A stretch of 64,000 nucleotides of DNA from positions 3,096,001 through 3,160,000 of the forward strand of contig NZ_CP043639.1 in assembly GCF_014217605.1 (NCBI RefSeq), read 5' to 3'. Position numbers and translations under genes: made by a program. A model generated the notes under the pieces. That model was given only the letters and a program-made list of their open reading frames with translations, made no database searches and was not told the origin of the DNA. Source of the DNA: Sphingomonas sp. NBWT7 (GTDB lineage: Bacteria > Pseudomonadota > Alphaproteobacteria > Sphingomonadales > Sphingomonadaceae). Of this stretch, positions 16,965-28,026 are shown piece by piece (position 1 is the stretch's first letter; the number at the start of each line of letters is the position of its first letter).

Positions 16965-18421
16965 CGGTTTTGGTCCTTCCCCTGGGCGGCCGTCTGATCT
17001 GCGATCCGGGCGAGGCTGTCGTCACGCCCGAGCAATACGAGCACGTCGAAGATCCCCGGCGAGGTGCGCCGGCCGGTGAGTGCGACACGGAGCGGCTGGG
17101 CGACCTGGCCGAGCTTCAAGCCCAGCGCCTCGGCGACCTGCCGCACCGCTTCTTCGAGCGTCTCCGTATCCCACTCGTCCAGCGCGTCAAGCGCAGCGTG
17201 CACCCGCGTGAGTGTGCCGCGTGCATCGCCCGCCAGCAGCGGCGCGGCATCGTCAGCGATCGGGAGCGGTCGGGTGGCGAGCAGGAAGCCTGCGCCGTCG
17301 GCGAGTTCGTTGACGTTCGCAGCGCGCGGCTTCAGCGCCGGCATCGCCCGCGCGATCAGCGCGCGACGCGGATCGCCCGCGTCCAGCCCGAGGGTGGCCG
17401 CGACGAGATCGGCGAGCCGCGCGTCATCCGTGGCGCGGATGTAGTGGCCGTTCAAGTTCTCGAGCTTCTTCAGGTCGAAGCGCGACGGCGACTTGCCGAC
17501 ATGTGCCAGATCGAACCATTCGATCGCCTGCGCGCGGCTGATGATCTCGGCATCGCCATGGCCCCAGCCGAGCCGCAGCAAATAGTTGTCGAGCGCTTCG
17601 GGCAGGATGCCGAGCTCGTCGCGATACGCCTCGATGCCGACCGCGCCGTGGCGCTTCGACAGCTTGGCGCCGTCGCTGCCGTGGATAAGCGGGATGTGCG
17701 CATAGACCGGATCCGGCCAGTTGCCCTCGATCGCGTCCATCGCGCGGATGATCGGCAGCTGGCGAAAGGCATTGTTGAGATGATCGTCGCCGCGGATGAT
17801 GTGCGTGACGCCCATGTCGTGATCGTCGACCACCACCGCGAGCATGTAGGTCGGCGTACCGTCCGAGCGGAGCAGGACGAGATCGTCGAGCTCGGCGTTC
17901 TGCACGGTGACGCTGCCCTGCACGCGATCGTCGATCGTCGTCGCGCCCTCCGTCGGCGCCTTGAGGCGAACGACATAGGAGGCGGTGGGATCGTCGTTGG
18001 TCTTGTCGCGCCACGGCGAGCGAATCCGCAGCGGCTGCTTCTTCGCCTGCGCTTCGGCGCGCATCGCGTCGATCTCCGCGGCGGTCATGTAGCAGCGGTA
18101 GGCGGCGCCCGCCTCGACCATCGCGTGCGCGACCACGGCGTGGCGATCGGCGCGGGTCGACTGATAGACCTCCTCGCCGTCCCAATCGAGGCCGAGCCAG
18201 CGCATGCCCGAAAGGATCGCCTCGATCGCCGGCTGCGTCGAGCGCGCACGATCGGTGTCCTCTATCCGCAGCAGGAACTTGCCGCCGTGGTGGCGCGCGT
18301 AGAGCAGGTTGAACAGCGCGGTGCGCGCGCCGCCGAGATGCAGGAAGCCCGTCGGCGACGGGGCAAAGCGTGTGACGACAGGAGCGGCAGGGGTGCCGGC
18401 AGGATCGGTGGTTGCGCTCAA
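16961..18421 (-). CDS. gltX: glutamyl-tRNA synthetase (TTG start)
   Basis: Charges tRNA-Glu, and possibly tRNA-Gln for transamidation as in many alphaproteobacteria. 486 residues from TTG 18421, which follows GGGAG at a nine-base spacing. The class I HIGH motif appears as [11 protein letters not shown] and the KMSKS motif as KLSKRHGA. Longer readings would extend into the comEC start region and are not supported. GltX-gltA form an overlapping pair (16961-16964). Confidence 0.95.
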   Translation of the reverse strand: MSATTDPAGTPAAPVVTRFAPSPTGFLHLGGARTALFNLLYARHHGGKFLLRIEDTDRARSTQPAIEAILSGMRWLGLDWDGEEVYQSTRADRHAVVAHAMVEAGAAYRCYMTAAEIDAMRAEAQAKKQPLRIRSPWRDKTNDDPTASYVVRLKAPTEGATTIDDRVQGSVTVQNAELDDLVLLRSDGTPTYMLAVVVDDHDMGVTHIIRGDDHLNNAFRQLPIIRAMDAIEGNWPDPVYAHIPLIHGSDGAKLSKRHGAVGIEAYRDELGILPEALDNYLLRLGWGHGDAEIISRAQAIEWFDLAHVGKSPSRFDLKKLENLNGHYIRATDDARLADLVAATLGLDAGDPRRALIARAMPALKPRAANVNELADGAGFLLATRPLPIADDAAPLLAGDARGTLTRVHAALDALDEWDTETLEEAVRQVAEALGLKLGQVAQPLRVALTGRRTSPGIFDVLVLLGRDDSLARIADQTAAQGKDQNR

Positions 18422-18449
18422 GCGCGCTTGCTCCCAGGCTGGATTCGAG

Positions 18450-20714
18450 ATGGCGACGATGGCCGCGCAGCCCCCTAGCATGCACCTTCGCGGGCTTCAA
18501 ACCGCGCGGGCGCGGCTCGAGGCGTGGCTGGAGGCCGAGCGCGACCAGCTGGTGCTATGGCTGCCGGTGGCGCTGGGCGGCGGCGTGACCGCGTGGTTCC
18601 TGCTGCCCGATGCGGTGACCTGGCGCGCCGCACTGCTCGCGGCGGGGGCGACCGCGCTGTTCGCCGCGGCGCTGGGGCGGGGCGGGCGCGCCGGGCGGGC
18701 GGTGACGATCGGCGCGCTCGCCTTCGCGCTCGGGCTGTCGCTCGTGTGGTGGCGTGCCGAGCGTGCGGCGGCGCCGGTCCTTACCCGCCCCGCGATCGCG
18801 CGGCTGACGGCACGCGTCGAGCGCGTCGATCGGCTGCCGGCGCGCGATATGGTGCGCGTGCGGCTGACCGATCTCGTGTGGCAGGATCGCGCGCCGCGCC
18901 CGGCCCCGACGCGCATCCGCGTCAACATCGCGCTCGCCGACGCACCCGGTGCGCTTGCACCAAACGCACGAATCGCGCTGCGCGTGCGGCTGATGCCGCC
19001 GCCGCCACCGGCGGTTCCCGGGGCCTATGATTTCGCGCGCGTCGCCTGGTTCGATGGCATCGGCGCGACGGGGCGCGCCTTGGGCAAGCCGGCGATCGTG
19101 GCGGGTGGCGCCAGCGGCGAGCCGCTGCGCGCGCGACTGTCGCGGCACATCCAGGCGCGGCTGGCGGGAAGCGCGGGCGGGATCGCCGCGGCGCTCGCCA
19201 CCGGTGACACGGGCGGGATCGCGGAGGAGGATCAAGAGGCGATGCGCCGCTCCGGGCTTGCGCACCTCCTGTCGGTGAGCGGGTTGCATATCACCGCCGT
19301 CGTCGGGCTTACGATGTTGCTCGCCGCCCGGCTGCTCGCGCTCAACATGCGGCTGGCACTGACCGGGCGGGTGCCGCTGCTCGCCGCCGCGATAGCCGCC
19401 GCGACGGCGGTCGGCTACACGCTGCTGACGGGCAGCGAGGTGCCGACGATCCGCAGCTGCGTCGCCGCGCTGCTGGTGCTCGTCGCGCTGGCGCTCGGCC
19501 GCGAGGCGCTGACGCTGCGGCTGGTCGCCGCGGGCGCGCTCGTCGTCCTGCTGCTGTGGCCCGAATCGCTCGCGGGGCCAAGCTTCCAGCTGTCGTTCGC
19601 GGCGGTGACCGCGATCATCGCGCTTGCCGAGCATCCGCGCGTGCGTGGCTGGTTCGGCCAGCGCGAGGAAGGTCTGATCCCACGGATGCTGCGCGGACTC
19701 GGGTCGCTACTGCTGACCGGGCTTGCGGTCGAACTCGCGCTGCTGCCGATCGCGGTGTTCCATTTCCACAAGGCCGGGATCTACGGTGCGCTCGCCAACA
19801 TCGTCGCGATCCCACTGACGACGTTCGTCGCCATGCCGCTGGAGGCGCTGGCGCTCGCGCTCGACATCGTAGGAGCGGGCGCGCCCGCGTGGTGGCTCGC
19901 GGGGCATGCGCTCAGCGCGCTGCTGTTGATCGCGCGTACCGTTGCGGCGGCGCCGGGCGCGGTGGCGGCACTGCCCGCAATGCCGCACGGCGCGTTCGCG
20001 CTGATGGTTGCGGGCGGGCTGTGGCTCGCGCTGTGGCGCACGCGCTGGCGGCGGCTCGGGCTGCTGCCGCTGGCAGTCGGCGCGGCATGGGCGCTCGCGA
20101 CCGCGCCACCCGATCTGCTGGTGACGGGTGACGGGCGCCACGTCGCACTGCGCGTCGACGGCGGGCGGGTAGCGCTGCTCCGCGAACGCGCCGGCGATTA
20201 CGCGCGCGACATGCTGACGGAGAATGGCGGGAGCGACGACGAGCCCGTGCTGCTATCGGCGCAGCGCCAGGCGCAATGCTCGCGCGACCTGTGCCGCGCG
20301 GATGTGATCCGGGACGGGCGTCGCTGGCGCATCCTGGCGACGCGCAGCGCCTATCTCGTCCCGGTGCGCGAACTAATCGCGGCGTGTCGGTCGGCGGACA
20401 TCGTGATCAGCGAGCGCCGGCTGCCACGTGGCTGCACGCCGCGCTGGCTTCGCCTCGACCGGGCGACGCTGGCGCAGACCGGCGGCGTCGCGCTGACGCT
20501 GGCGACGGGGCGGGTGATGACGGTGCGGCAGGCGGGGGATCGCCATCCTTGGGTGTTGGCGGCGGCGCCTGCGTTTACCGCGGCGCGACCGAAGAGCGGC
20601 GACTATCGCAAGGGGTGGACGCGGTTTGGAGAGAAACGCCCGATGCGCGGTCCGACTGTTCGCCGACCGCAAGAGCGACTTAGCGAACCGATGCCTGACG
20701 CCTATACCCGGTGA
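18450..20714 (+). CDS. comEC: ComEC/Rec2 family DNA uptake channel protein
   Basis: 754 residues if ATG 18450 is used; ATG 18459 and 18480 are alternatives. Many membrane spans. The competence-domain signature is present: [41 protein letters not shown] and [19 protein letters not shown]. The C-terminal part resembles a degraded beta-lactamase-like domain without the HxHxD motif ([14 protein letters not shown]), as is frequent in this family. It would carry single-stranded DNA across the inner membrane during transformation. Divergent from gltX, 28 bases apart. Confidence 0.88.
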   Translation: MATMAAQPPSMHLRGLQTARARLEAWLEAERDQLVLWLPVALGGGVTAWFLLPDAVTWRAALLAAGATALFAAALGRGGRAGRAVTIGALAFALGLSLVWWRAERAAAPVLTRPAIARLTARVERVDRLPARDMVRVRLTDLVWQDRAPRPAPTRIRVNIALADAPGALAPNARIALRVRLMPPPPPAVPGAYDFARVAWFDGIGATGRALGKPAIVAGGASGEPLRARLSRHIQARLAGSAGGIAAALATGDTGGIAEEDQEAMRRSGLAHLLSVSGLHITAVVGLTMLLAARLLALNMRLALTGRVPLLAAAIAAATAVGYTLLTGSEVPTIRSCVAALLVLVALALGREALTLRLVAAGALVVLLLWPESLAGPSFQLSFAAVTAIIALAEHPRVRGWFGQREEGLIPRMLRGLGSLLLTGLAVELALLPIAVFHFHKAGIYGALANIVAIPLTTFVAMPLEALALALDIVGAGAPAWWLAGHALSALLLIARTVAAAPGAVAALPAMPHGAFALMVAGGLWLALWRTRWRRLGLLPLAVGAAWALATAPPDLLVTGDGRHVALRVDGGRVALLRERAGDYARDMLTENGGSDDEPVLLSAQRQAQCSRDLCRADVIRDGRRWRILATRSAYLVPVRELIAACRSADIVISERRLPRGCTPRWLRLDRATLAQTGGVALTLATGRVMTVRQAGDRHPWVLAAAPAFTAARPKSGDYRKGWTRFGEKRPMRGPTVRRPQERLSEPMPDAYTR

Positions 20715-20863
20715 TACGATCGAGCTGCGCTTCAACGGACGAGATCAGCGATCGACTGACTGCCGATCCACGGTCTCAACGCGAACGCCGCGGCCCGTCA
20801 ATCGCCAGGCGTTATGCGTACGCAAGCGCACGTGATCCGCCGAGCCTCGCCGCGCCTGATCGA

Positions 20864-21526
20864 TCAGGAATAGCGGCGCAGAATACCTGCGAGCTTGCCC
20901 TGCACGCGAACCTGTGCGGGGGCGTAGCGCTGCGGATCATAGGCGCGGTTGGCCGGATCGAGCCGTACCATCGCGCCTTCGCGGCGGAAATACTTCAGCG
21001 TCGCCTCGTTGTCCTCGATCAGCGCCACGACGATCTCGCCGTCGCGCGCCACGTCCTGCTTGCGGATCAGCGCGAAATCGCCGTCGAGGATGCCGGCTTC
21101 GACCATCGAATCGCCCGCGACCTCGAGCGCGAAATGTTCGCCCGAGCCGAGCAGGGCGGCGGGGACGGGAAGCGACGTCGCGCCCTCGAACGCCTCGATC
21201 GGTACGCCCGCGGCGATGCGGCCGTGCAGCGGCACCTCGACCACGTCGTTGGCAGGTTCAGGCAGGATGCGCCGCGTCGACGGGGCGGCGGCGGTGCGCT
21301 TGGCATCCGTCCGCTCGGGCATCTTGAGCACTTCGAGCGCGCGCGCGCGGTTGGGCAGGCGGCGCAGGAAACCGCGCTCCTCGAGCGCCGAGATCAGCCG
21401 GTGCACGCCCGACTTCGACTTGAGGTCGAGCGCCTCCTTCATCTCCTCGAACGACGGCGACACGCCGGTATCTTCCAACCGATCGCTGATGAAACAGATC
21501 AGCTCGTGCTGCTTCCTGGTAAGCAT
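20864..21526 (-). CDS. lexA: LexA repressor
   Basis: SOS repressor and self-cleaving protease. 220 residues from ATG 21526 ([12 protein letters not shown]), preceded by GGAGAAGG. The winged-helix DNA-binding domain is at 1-65 ([21 protein letters not shown]). The cleavage site is Ala106-Gly107 in GRIAAGVP, with catalytic Ser140 (GDSM) and Lys178 (ATLKYF). A longer reading would absorb its own operator and is rejected. Three GAAC half-sites lie 18 bases upstream, indicating autoregulation. moeA ends 57 bases upstream on the same strand. Confidence 0.97.
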   Translation of the reverse strand: MLTRKQHELICFISDRLEDTGVSPSFEEMKEALDLKSKSGVHRLISALEERGFLRRLPNRARALEVLKMPERTDAKRTAAAPSTRRILPEPANDVVEVPLHGRIAAGVPIEAFEGATSLPVPAALLGSGEHFALEVAGDSMVEAGILDGDFALIRKQDVARDGEIVVALIEDNEATLKYFRREGAMVRLDPANRAYDPQRYAPAQVRVQGKLAGILRRYS

Positions 21527-21543
21527 CGCACCTTCTCCGCCGT

Positions 21544-21569
21544 GAACAGACGAAGAACCTTTAAGGAAC
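21544..21569 (-). promoter_or_regulatory. overlapping double SOS box upstream of lexA
   Basis: GAAC occurs three times at exact 11-base steps (21544, 21555, 21566), giving two overlapping GAAC-N7-GAAC boxes that share the middle half-site. The site lies between the moeA stop and the lexA start. The 11-base phasing puts all three half-sites on nearly the same face of the helix. Confidence 0.8.
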
Positions 21570-21582
21570 GTATCAGTCGGCG

Positions 21583-22767
21583 TCAAGCGATCATGAGGAT
21601 TTCCGCCGAGTCGCCAGCAGCGCGCCCGGGATCGTACGGCGGGCGCACGACAAGGCAGTCGGCGCGCGCGAGGGTCAGCAGCATCGAGCTGTCCTGAATG
21701 CCCGCGACGAGCGCGCGCCCGTCGCGCAAGCCTGCACGCATATAATCGGTGCGCGGGCCGTTGGCGGGCAGCGGCTCGCCGAGGATCGCGTGTGTCGTCG
21801 CGGGAAGCGGATTCGCCGCGCCACCGAGCCGCGCGATCAGCGGCTTGACGAAGAGCAGCGCGGTGACGAACGCCGACACCGGGTTACCCGGCAGCCCGAG
21901 CACCGCCATCTGCCCGCGCCGGCCGGCCATCAGCGGCTTGCCTGGGCGGAGCGCGACGCGCCAGAAGTCGATCGTCGCTCCGGCGCCAAGCAGCGCCGGC
22001 CGGACGAGATCGTGATCGCCGACCGACGCCCCGCCGGTGGTGACGAGCAGATCCGCCTCCACGGTCGCGAAAGCATCCGCGAGCGCGCCGAGCCGATCGG
22101 GCAGGATGCCGAGGTCGACGATCTCGACCGGCAGATCGGCGAGTAGCGCGCGCAGCAGCAGGCGGTTCGATTCGGGCAGAGCTTCGGGCCCGGCATCGCT
22201 GCTCGGCTCGACCAGCTCGTCGCCGGTGGCGGCGATCGCGACGCGAACGCGGCGGTGCACCGAGACGTGGCCGACCCCGCCGGTCGCGGCGACCGCGAGC
22301 CGCGCGGGCGTCAAGCGCTCGCCGGCGGTCGCCAGAACGTCGCCCTCAGTGAAGTCGAGCCCACGCCGGCGGACGTTGCCGCCGCGGCGCAGCGGCCCTT
22401 CGCCGTCGAGGATCAGCGTCGCGCCGTCACGCACCGCTTCCTCCTGCACCATGACCGTGTCAGTGCCGTCGGGCAGCGCGGCGCCGGTGAAGATGCGTAC
22501 CGCCTCGCCCGCGCCGACGCTGCCGTCGAACGGCCGCCCAGCGGCGCTCTCGCCGATCACCTGCCACGGGCCCGGCAGATCGGCAAAGCGCAAGGCATAG
22601 CCATCCATCGCCGACAGGTCGCGCGCGGGCTGCGTACGCCGCGCGTGATGATCAGCCGCACACCAGCGGCCGGCGGCGGCGACGATCGGAAGGGTTTCAC
22701 TGGCGACAGGGGCGAAGCCGGCGAGCAAGCGCGCCTGCGCCTCGGCGACGGGAAGAAGCTCGGTCAT
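21583..22767 (-). CDS. moeA: molybdopterin molybdotransferase
   Basis: Inserts molybdate into adenylylated molybdopterin. 394 residues, the usual length. Motifs include SAMDGYAL near residue 52, [16 protein letters not shown], the central [11 protein letters not shown] and [12 protein letters not shown], and [12 protein letters not shown]. Domain order matches MoeA. In many alphaproteobacteria it directly follows moaC and precedes lexA; here moaC and moeA are separated by an opposite-strand peptidase gene. It may be transcribed from its own promoter in the 88-base gap at 22768-22854. Confidence 0.95.
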   Translation of the reverse strand: MTELLPVAEAQARLLAGFAPVASETLPIVAAAGRWCAADHHARRTQPARDLSAMDGYALRFADLPGPWQVIGESAAGRPFDGSVGAGEAVRIFTGAALPDGTDTVMVQEEAVRDGATLILDGEGPLRRGGNVRRRGLDFTEGDVLATAGERLTPARLAVAATGGVGHVSVHRRVRVAIAATGDELVEPSSDAGPEALPESNRLLLRALLADLPVEIVDLGILPDRLGALADAFATVEADLLVTTGGASVGDHDLVRPALLGAGATIDFWRVALRPGKPLMAGRRGQMAVLGLPGNPVSAFVTALLFVKPLIARLGGAANPLPATTHAILGEPLPANGPRTDYMRAGLRDGRALVAGIQDSSMLLTLARADCLVVRPPYDPGRAAGDSAEILMIA

Positions 22768-22854
22768 CGATCGGCGGCGTGGCAGATTCGGCGCGCGAGT
22801 GACAGCCCGATCGGCTAGGCCCGAAGCAACGAACGAAAACGGGGGGACACGAAC

Positions 22855-24243
22855 ATGCGGCGGTGGATGGCGGCGGCGCTCGCGGGGCTGGTGGCGGCAG
22901 GGGCGGGGGCGCAGATGGCGGGCGGGCGGTCGGCGGGTGCACCGTCGGCGTTCGATCAGGCGGAAACGTTATCGCCGGTCGCACCCGCGGTGCTGCCGCT
23001 GCGCGAGCAGGCGCGGATCCGCGACGGCTGGCTGCGCGAGCGGCTCGACCGGCTGGTGCCGGCGCTGATGCGCGAGAACAAGGTCGACATGTGGATCCTC
23101 GCCGCGCGCGAATATGCCGAGGATCCGGTGTTATCGACGATGCTCGATGCGGAAAGTTTCCACGCGCGGCGCCGTACGATTCTGGTGTTCTTCGATCCGG
23201 GGCATGGCCGGCCGGTCGAGCGCTTCACCGTCAGCCGCTACGGGCTCGCGGAGCTGTTCGACGCGGCGTGGAAGCCCGAGACGCAGCCCGACCAGTGGCA
23301 GCGACTCGCTGAGATCGTGCGCGAGCGGCGGCCGTGCCGCATCGCCGTCAACGTCTCGTCCGCGAGCGCGTTCGGCGATGGGCTGACCAAGAGCCAGTAT
23401 GACGAACTCGCCGCCGCGCTCGGCGACGATGCGAAGCGGATCGTGCCGGCGGGGGCGCTGGCGATCAACTGGCTCGAGTCGCGCACCCCGGCGGAGATGG
23501 CGCGCTATCTCGAGATCGTGCGGCTGGCGCATGCAATCATTGCGCAGGGCTTCTCGACGCAGGCGGTGACGCCGGGGCGAACGACCGCCGCCGACCTCGT
23601 CTGGTGGTATCGCGAGCGGATTGCCGGGTTGAAGCTTGCCACCTGGTTCCAGCCGTCGGTCGCGATCTACCGGCGCGGCGCCGGGGAACTTGGCGGCGAC
23701 GAGGTGATCCGGCCGGGCGACATGCTGTGGGTCGATTTCGGGATCACGTACATGGGGCTCAACACCGATACGCAGCACCTTGCCTATGTCCTGCGGCCGG
23801 GCGAGCGGGCGGCGCCGCAAGGCTTACGCGACGGGCTGGCGGCGGCGAATGGCGTGCAGGATGCGGTGACCGGCGCGTATCGCACAGGGCTCAATGGCAA
23901 CCAGATCCTCGCGGCGGCGCGCAGCGCGGCGATCGCGAAGGGGCTGCGGCCGACGATCTACTCGCATCCGATCGGCTATCACGGCCACGCCGCGGGCAGC
24001 GCGATCGGCTTCTGGGACGATCAGCAGCCCTCGCCGCGCGGCGACCATCCGGTGCGGCCGATGACGGCATGGTCGATCGAGCTGTCGGCGATGCACAAGG
24101 TGCCCGAATGGGGCGGGCAGGACGTGCCGTTCCGGCTGGAGGAGGACGCGTGGTTCGACGGCCGCCAGGTGCGCTACATCGACGGACGGCAGACGCGCTT
24201 CCACCTGGTCGGGGCGCCAGCGGGGGGCAGGCGCCGGCGCTGA
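22855..24243 (+). CDS. secreted M24 family metallopeptidase (Xaa-Pro aminopeptidase-like)
   Basis: 462 residues with a signal peptide ending near AAGAGAQ (20). The C-terminal pita-bread domain carries a full dinuclear metal set: Asp294 (LWVDFGI), Asp305 (NTDTQH), His371 (YSHPIGYH), Glu409 (WSIEL) and Glu429/430 (FRLEED). The N-terminal half (50-220) is the creatinase-like domain. It probably cleaves N-terminal residues from peptides in the periplasm. GGGGGGA precedes the ATG. It is on the opposite strand between moaC and moeA, a probable insertion into an ancestral gene cluster. Confidence 0.88.
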   Translation: MRRWMAAALAGLVAAGAGAQMAGGRSAGAPSAFDQAETLSPVAPAVLPLREQARIRDGWLRERLDRLVPALMRENKVDMWILAAREYAEDPVLSTMLDAESFHARRRTILVFFDPGHGRPVERFTVSRYGLAELFDAAWKPETQPDQWQRLAEIVRERRPCRIAVNVSSASAFGDGLTKSQYDELAAALGDDAKRIVPAGALAINWLESRTPAEMARYLEIVRLAHAIIAQGFSTQAVTPGRTTAADLVWWYRERIAGLKLATWFQPSVAIYRRGAGELGGDEVIRPGDMLWVDFGITYMGLNTDTQHLAYVLRPGERAAPQGLRDGLAAANGVQDAVTGAYRTGLNGNQILAAARSAAIAKGLRPTIYSHPIGYHGHAAGSAIGFWDDQQPSPRGDHPVRPMTAWSIELSAMHKVPEWGGQDVPFRLEEDAWFDGRQVRYIDGRQTRFHLVGAPAGGRRRR

Positions 24244-24306
24244 CGGCGATATGCTTCCGAGCCGGTGGTTGTCGGTGTGTGACGATGAGGCGAGGGCGGA
24301 CGACGG

Positions 24307-24323
24307 GCGGGTCACGCACCCGC
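24307..24323 (+). terminator. candidate terminator after M24 peptidase
   Basis: A perfect six-base stem GCGGGT / ACCCGC with a five-base loop, followed by TTTG. It lies 63 bases after the peptidase stop in the convergent gap before moaC. The outer sequences GACGGGCGG and CCGCCCGTC (to 24358) can also pair, enlarging the structure. Confidence 0.5.
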
Positions 24324-24382
24324 TTTGTCCTCGAAGCTGACAGCGGAAGCCGCCCGTCGGTAGCGCCACGACCGCCGGTACG

Positions 24383-24850
24383 TCAGGCGGTGAAGTCGCC
24401 CGACTTGCCGCCAGTCTTGGTGAGCAAGCGAATGCCGCCGATCGTCATCCGCTTGTCGATCGCCTTGCCCATATCGTAGATCGTTAGCAGCGCGGTCGAG
24501 ACGGCGGTGAGCGCCTCCATCTCCACACCGGTGCGCCCGGCGGTGGCGACCGTCGCGGTGGCGGCGACGCCGTCTGCGTCGACGGTGAGGTCGATCGATA
24601 CCTTGGTCAGCGGTAGTGGGTGGCACAGCGGGATCAATTCGCTGGTACGCTTCGCCGCCATGATCCCCGCGACGCGCGCGACGGCGAGCACGTCGCCTTT
24701 CGCCACTGCGCCGTCGGCGATCGCGCGCGCGGCCTCGGTGGACATCGCGATCCGCCCTTCGGCAACCGCCTCGCGCACCGTCTCCACCTTGCCGCCGACG
24801 TCGACCATCCGCGCCGCGCCTGCGTCGTCGAGATGGGTGAGGCGGCTCAT
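24383..24850 (-). CDS. moaC: cyclic pyranopterin monophosphate synthase MoaC
   Basis: Second enzyme of molybdenum cofactor synthesis; works with MoaA. 155 residues. Signature segments are [54 protein letters not shown] and the C-terminal KTGGKSGDF. Start ATG 24850 overlaps the trpC stop by four bases, so it belongs to the trpGDC transcript. Its usual partner moeA is about 1.6 kb downstream, beyond the M24 gene. Confidence 0.96.
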   Translation of the reverse strand: MSRLTHLDDAGAARMVDVGGKVETVREAVAEGRIAMSTEAARAIADGAVAKGDVLAVARVAGIMAAKRTSELIPLCHPLPLTKVSIDLTVDADGVAATATVATAGRTGVEMEALTAVSTALLTIYDMGKAIDKRMTIGGIRLLTKTGGKSGDFTA

Positions 24851-25644
24851 GCGACGAGTGCGCGCGTCGCGGCGGCGATATCGTCCTGCCGCATCAGCGA
24901 TTCGCCGATCAGAAAGGCGCGCACGCCATGCGCCGCCATTGCATCGAGATCGGCGCGCGTGTTGAGCCCGCTCTCCGCGACGAAGGTGCAGCCGGCGGGC
25001 GCTTGGCCGACGAGTTCATAGGTGCGATCGAAGCTGACCGAGAAATCGCGCAGATTGCGGTTGTTGACGCCGATCAGGCGCGAGCGGAGGCGAAGCGCAC
25101 GCTCGAGCTCGTCGGCGTCGTGCACCTCGACCAGCACGTCCATGCCGCGTTCGATCGCCGCCGCCTCGATCTCCGCCGCTGCGGCGTCGTCGAGCGCGCT
25201 CATGATGACGAGGATCGCGTCGGCGCCGATCGCGCGCGCCTCTGCCACTTGCCACGGATCGATTAGAAAATCCTTGCGGATCACCGGCAGGTCGCACGCC
25301 GCCCGCGCGGCGATCAGATAGTCCTCATGCCCCTGGAAATAGTCGCGGTCGGTAAGGATCGACAGGCAGGTCGCGCCGCCTTCCGCATAGGCGCGGGCGT
25401 GGGCGGGCGGATCGAAATCGGCGCGGATCAGCCCTTTCGACGGACTCGCCTTCTTGATCTCGGCGATCAGCGCATAGGCGGGCGCGGTGCCTTCCGCGGC
25501 CATCACGCGATCGAGCGCGGCCTTGAACCCGCGCGGCGCGGTCTGTCCGGCGGCGATTGTGTCGAGATCGGCGAGCGAGTGCGTCTGCCGCCGCGCGGCG
25601 ACCTCTTCGCGCTTCGTCGCGAGGATCGTGTCGAGGATCGTCAT
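24847..25644 (-). CDS. trpC: indole-3-glycerol phosphate synthase
   Basis: Fourth tryptophan pathway reaction, ring closure of CdRP. 265 residues from ATG 25644 ([15 protein letters not shown]). An in-frame ATG at 25656 overlaps the trpD stop by four bases and is an equally plausible start. TIM-barrel motifs are [34 protein letters not shown] and IGVNNRNL. It is monofunctional, not fused to trpF as in enterics. Four-base overlap with moaC. Confidence 0.95.
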   Translation of the reverse strand: MTILDTILATKREEVAARRQTHSLADLDTIAAGQTAPRGFKAALDRVMAAEGTAPAYALIAEIKKASPSKGLIRADFDPPAHARAYAEGGATCLSILTDRDYFQGHEDYLIAARAACDLPVIRKDFLIDPWQVAEARAIGADAILVIMSALDDAAAAEIEAAAIERGMDVLVEVHDADELERALRLRSRLIGVNNRNLRDFSVSFDRTYELVGQAPAGCTFVAESGLNTRADLDAMAAHGVRAFLIGESLMRQDDIAAATRALVA

Positions 25645-25652
25645 GCCGCCGC

Positions 25653-26642
25653 TCATGCCCATCGGATCCAACGTTCGAGAAGATCGCGTGCGGCGCCGCT
25701 GTCGATTGCCTCGGCGGCGCGCTGCGCACCGATCTCGAGCGGTTCGCCGACGAGCGCGAGCGCGGTCGCGGCGTTGAGCAGCACCGCGTCGCGATACGCG
25801 CCCTTTTCCCCGCCGAGCAGCGCGTGGAGCGCGGCGGCGTTATGCGCCGGATCGCCGCCGCGGATCGCCGCGATCGGATGGCGCGCGAGGCCCGCATCCT
25901 CGGGCACGATGCGATCGGGCAGCGCCACGTCGCCGATCGACACAGCGATCGTCGATCCAGCGCCCGACACCTCGTCGAGCCCTTCCTCCCCAGACACCAC
26001 CAGCGCGGCCTCGGTCCCGAGCTGTTCGAGCGCCTCCGCATAGACCGGCGCATAATCGGGTCGCGCGATGCCGATCAGCTGGCGCGTGACGTGCGCGGGA
26101 TTAGCGAGCGGGCCCATCAGGTTGAAAATCGTCCGCTTGCCGATGCGCCGGCGGATCGGCGTGATGCGCGCCATCGCGGGATGGTGGTTGGCGGCGAAGA
26201 GAAAACAGATGCCGAGCTCGTTCAGCGTCTCCTCGGCGAGCGCGCCCGCGCGTTCCATGTCGAGCCCGAGCGCCTCGAGCGTGTCGGCCGCACCCGCCTT
26301 CGACGAGGCGGCGCGGTTGCCGTGCTTCGCCACGGGCACGCCGCACGCCGCGACGACGAGGCTGACCGCGGTCGACACGTTGAGCGTGTGGTGCCCGTCG
26401 CCGCCGGTGCCGCAGACGTCGATCGCGCCCGCCGGCGCGCTGATCGGCACCAGCCGCTCGCGCAGCGCGCGCGCCGCCTCGGCGATCTCGATCGACGTCT
26501 CGCCGCGTGCCGACAGATCGACGAGGAAGGTCGCGATCGCCTCCTCGCTCGCGCGGCCGTCGAGGATGTCGGTGAAGGCAGCGCGCGCGCTCTCGTGCGA
26601 CAGCGGGGTGGATGGGTCCGGCAGCAGCGCGATCGTGGTCAT
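25653..26642 (-). CDS. trpD: anthranilate phosphoribosyltransferase
   Basis: Transfers phosphoribose from PRPP to anthranilate. 329 residues. The PRPP-binding region reads [20 protein letters not shown], followed by [12 protein letters not shown], both classic TrpD motifs. It overlaps trpG at 26639-26642 and trpC at its 3' end. Monofunctional, with a separate trpG glutaminase gene in front. Confidence 0.96.
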   Translation of the reverse strand: MTTIALLPDPSTPLSHESARAAFTDILDGRASEEAIATFLVDLSARGETSIEIAEAARALRERLVPISAPAGAIDVCGTGGDGHHTLNVSTAVSLVVAACGVPVAKHGNRAASSKAGAADTLEALGLDMERAGALAEETLNELGICFLFAANHHPAMARITPIRRRIGKRTIFNLMGPLANPAHVTRQLIGIARPDYAPVYAEALEQLGTEAALVVSGEEGLDEVSGAGSTIAVSIGDVALPDRIVPEDAGLARHPIAAIRGGDPAHNAAALHALLGGEKGAYRDAVLLNAATALALVGEPLEIGAQRAAEAIDSGAARDLLERWIRWA

Positions 26643-27217
26643 CGACCGGCCTTCGCGCTGGTGAGCGCGACGAAATTGGCGAGCAGGTCGTGCCCGTGCT
26701 CGGTGGCGATGCTCTCGGGATGGAATTGCACGCCGTGGATCGGCAGCTCGCGGTGGCGCAGCCCCATCACCGATCCATCCGCCGCCATTGCGTTGGGGAC
26801 GAGCACGTCGGGCACGTCCTCGACGACGAGCGAGTGATAGCGCGTGGCGGTGAAGGGGGAGGGCAGGCCGGCGAACACGCCGGTCGCGTCATGCTCGATC
26901 GCGCTGGTCTTGCCGTGCATCAGCCCGCCGCGCACCACGCGCCCGCCGAAATGCTGGCCGATCGCCTGATGGCCGAGGCACACGCCGAGCAGCGGCCGCC
27001 GGCTCTCGGCGCAGGCGGCGACGAGATCGAGGCTGATCCCCGCCTCGTTCGGCGTGCACGGTCCGGGTGACACCAGGAAACCGGTGGCGTTGGAGGCGAG
27101 CGCGTCCGCCGCGCTCATCGCGTCGTTGCGTTCGACGCGCACCTCCGCCCCCAGCTCCATCAGGTAATGGACGAGGTTCCAGGTGAAGCTGTCGTAATTG
27201 TCGATGACCAGGATCAT
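26639..27217 (-). CDS. trpG: anthranilate synthase glutamine amidotransferase component
   Basis: Supplies ammonia from glutamine to TrpE; in many bacteria it also serves p-aminobenzoate synthase (PabA). 192 residues from ATG 27217 ([11 protein letters not shown]). The class I triad is Cys80 (GVCLGHQ), His166 and Glu168 (QFHPES). It is separated from trpE by about 2.7 kb containing three unrelated genes, so it needs its own promoter in the 182-base gap shared with the divergent gene at 27400. No Trp-rich leader peptide or attenuator was seen there. Confidence 0.94.
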   Translation of the reverse strand: MILVIDNYDSFTWNLVHYLMELGAEVRVERNDAMSAADALASNATGFLVSPGPCTPNEAGISLDLVAACAESRRPLLGVCLGHQAIGQHFGGRVVRGGLMHGKTSAIEHDATGVFAGLPSPFTATRYHSLVVEDVPDVLVPNAMAADGSVMGLRHRELPIHGVQFHPESIATEHGHDLLANFVALTSAKAGR

Positions 27218-27399
27218 GGCGCGTCCGCCATAGCCGAATGCGCCCGGCTCGCAATGTCCGGCCGGCAATGTCTGATGCGCAACGGTCCGGTGCGCGCGAT
27301 GGTGCGGCGTCGCGCGATCGCCGCAATTGTGACGATATGTTGGGAAGGGATAAAGCGCGCTCGGTGATCGTTACAGAATCACCCCAGGAGGTCGCCCCC

Positions 27400-27900
27400 A
27401 TGTTCCGCCCGCTCATCGCCGTCCGTGCTTCCGTTCTCGCGCCGCTGCTCGCCGCGGCGTTCGTGCTCCCCGCGGTTCCCGCGATCGCGCAGACCGCGCC
27501 GATGCAGGACCTCTCGCAGGCCGAGACGGGGCAGCCACCGCAGCGCATCCGGCAGGTGACGCTGCAGGGCGCCGAGCAATGTCCCAAGGCGGCGGCGGAT
27601 GAGATCGTGGTGTGCAGCCGGATCAATCCCAACGAACAGTATCGCGTGCCCAAGGAACTGCGTACGCCGCCCGAAATCCCGGCGCAGAACCAGAGCTGGG
27701 TGAACCGCGCCGCGGCGGTGGATCAGGTCGGGCGCGTCGCGGGCGGGCTGCCGAACACCTGCTCGCCGGTCGGCACCGGCGGCCAGACGGGCTGCGCGAT
27801 CACCGCCGCGCGCGCCTATGCAGCGGAGAAGCGGCAGGCGAAGCGCGAGGCAGAGCAGGCCGCGCCGCTGACCGATCCGAACGACGACGGCGGCCGCTGA
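27400..27900 (+). CDS. secreted hypothetical protein
   Basis: 166 residues from ATG 27400, preceded by an AGGAGG ribosome binding site. A signal peptide runs to about AIAQ (31). The mature part is polar, with two likely disulfide pairs (Cys in EQCPKAA, VVCSR, NTCSPV and TGCAIT) and a charged tail ending DPNDDGGR. The segment DEIVVCSRINPNEQYRVPKELR resembles a motif common in short secreted sphingomonad proteins, but no defined family is claimed. Divergent from trpG. Confidence 0.7.
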   Translation: MFRPLIAVRASVLAPLLAAAFVLPAVPAIAQTAPMQDLSQAETGQPPQRIRQVTLQGAEQCPKAAADEIVVCSRINPNEQYRVPKELRTPPEIPAQNQSWVNRAAAVDQVGRVAGGLPNTCSPVGTGGQTGCAITAARAYAAEKRQAKREAEQAAPLTDPNDDGGR

Positions 27901-28026
27901 GCGCTGACCAGCCGGCTAGATCTGTAGGGCTGAAGGCAAGCGCGCTGGCACGTAGCCATACGCTACGTTCAGCGTCGCGGTCGTGATAGCGCCGTCGCGC
28001 CTAGCGGCAGGCAGCCGCCGATCGGC

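Noticed and set aside
18309..18449. comEC starting further upstream, overlapping gltX
   Set aside because: The extra N-terminus is basic and unconserved and overlaps the divergent gltX coding region.
20715..20863. Possible gene between comEC and lexA
   Set aside because: The 149 bases contain no frame with recognisable content; nothing can be supported there.
20864..21586. A 240-residue form of LexA starting further upstream
   Set aside because: It would include the SOS operator in the coding region and adds 20 non-conserved residues. The MLTRKQHE start has a good ribosome binding site.
27218..27399. Trp attenuator or leader peptide upstream of trpG
   Set aside because: No short frame with tandem Trp codons and no classic terminator/antiterminator pair could be seen. 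Only a short GCAATGTC direct repeat near 27254-27275 was noted.
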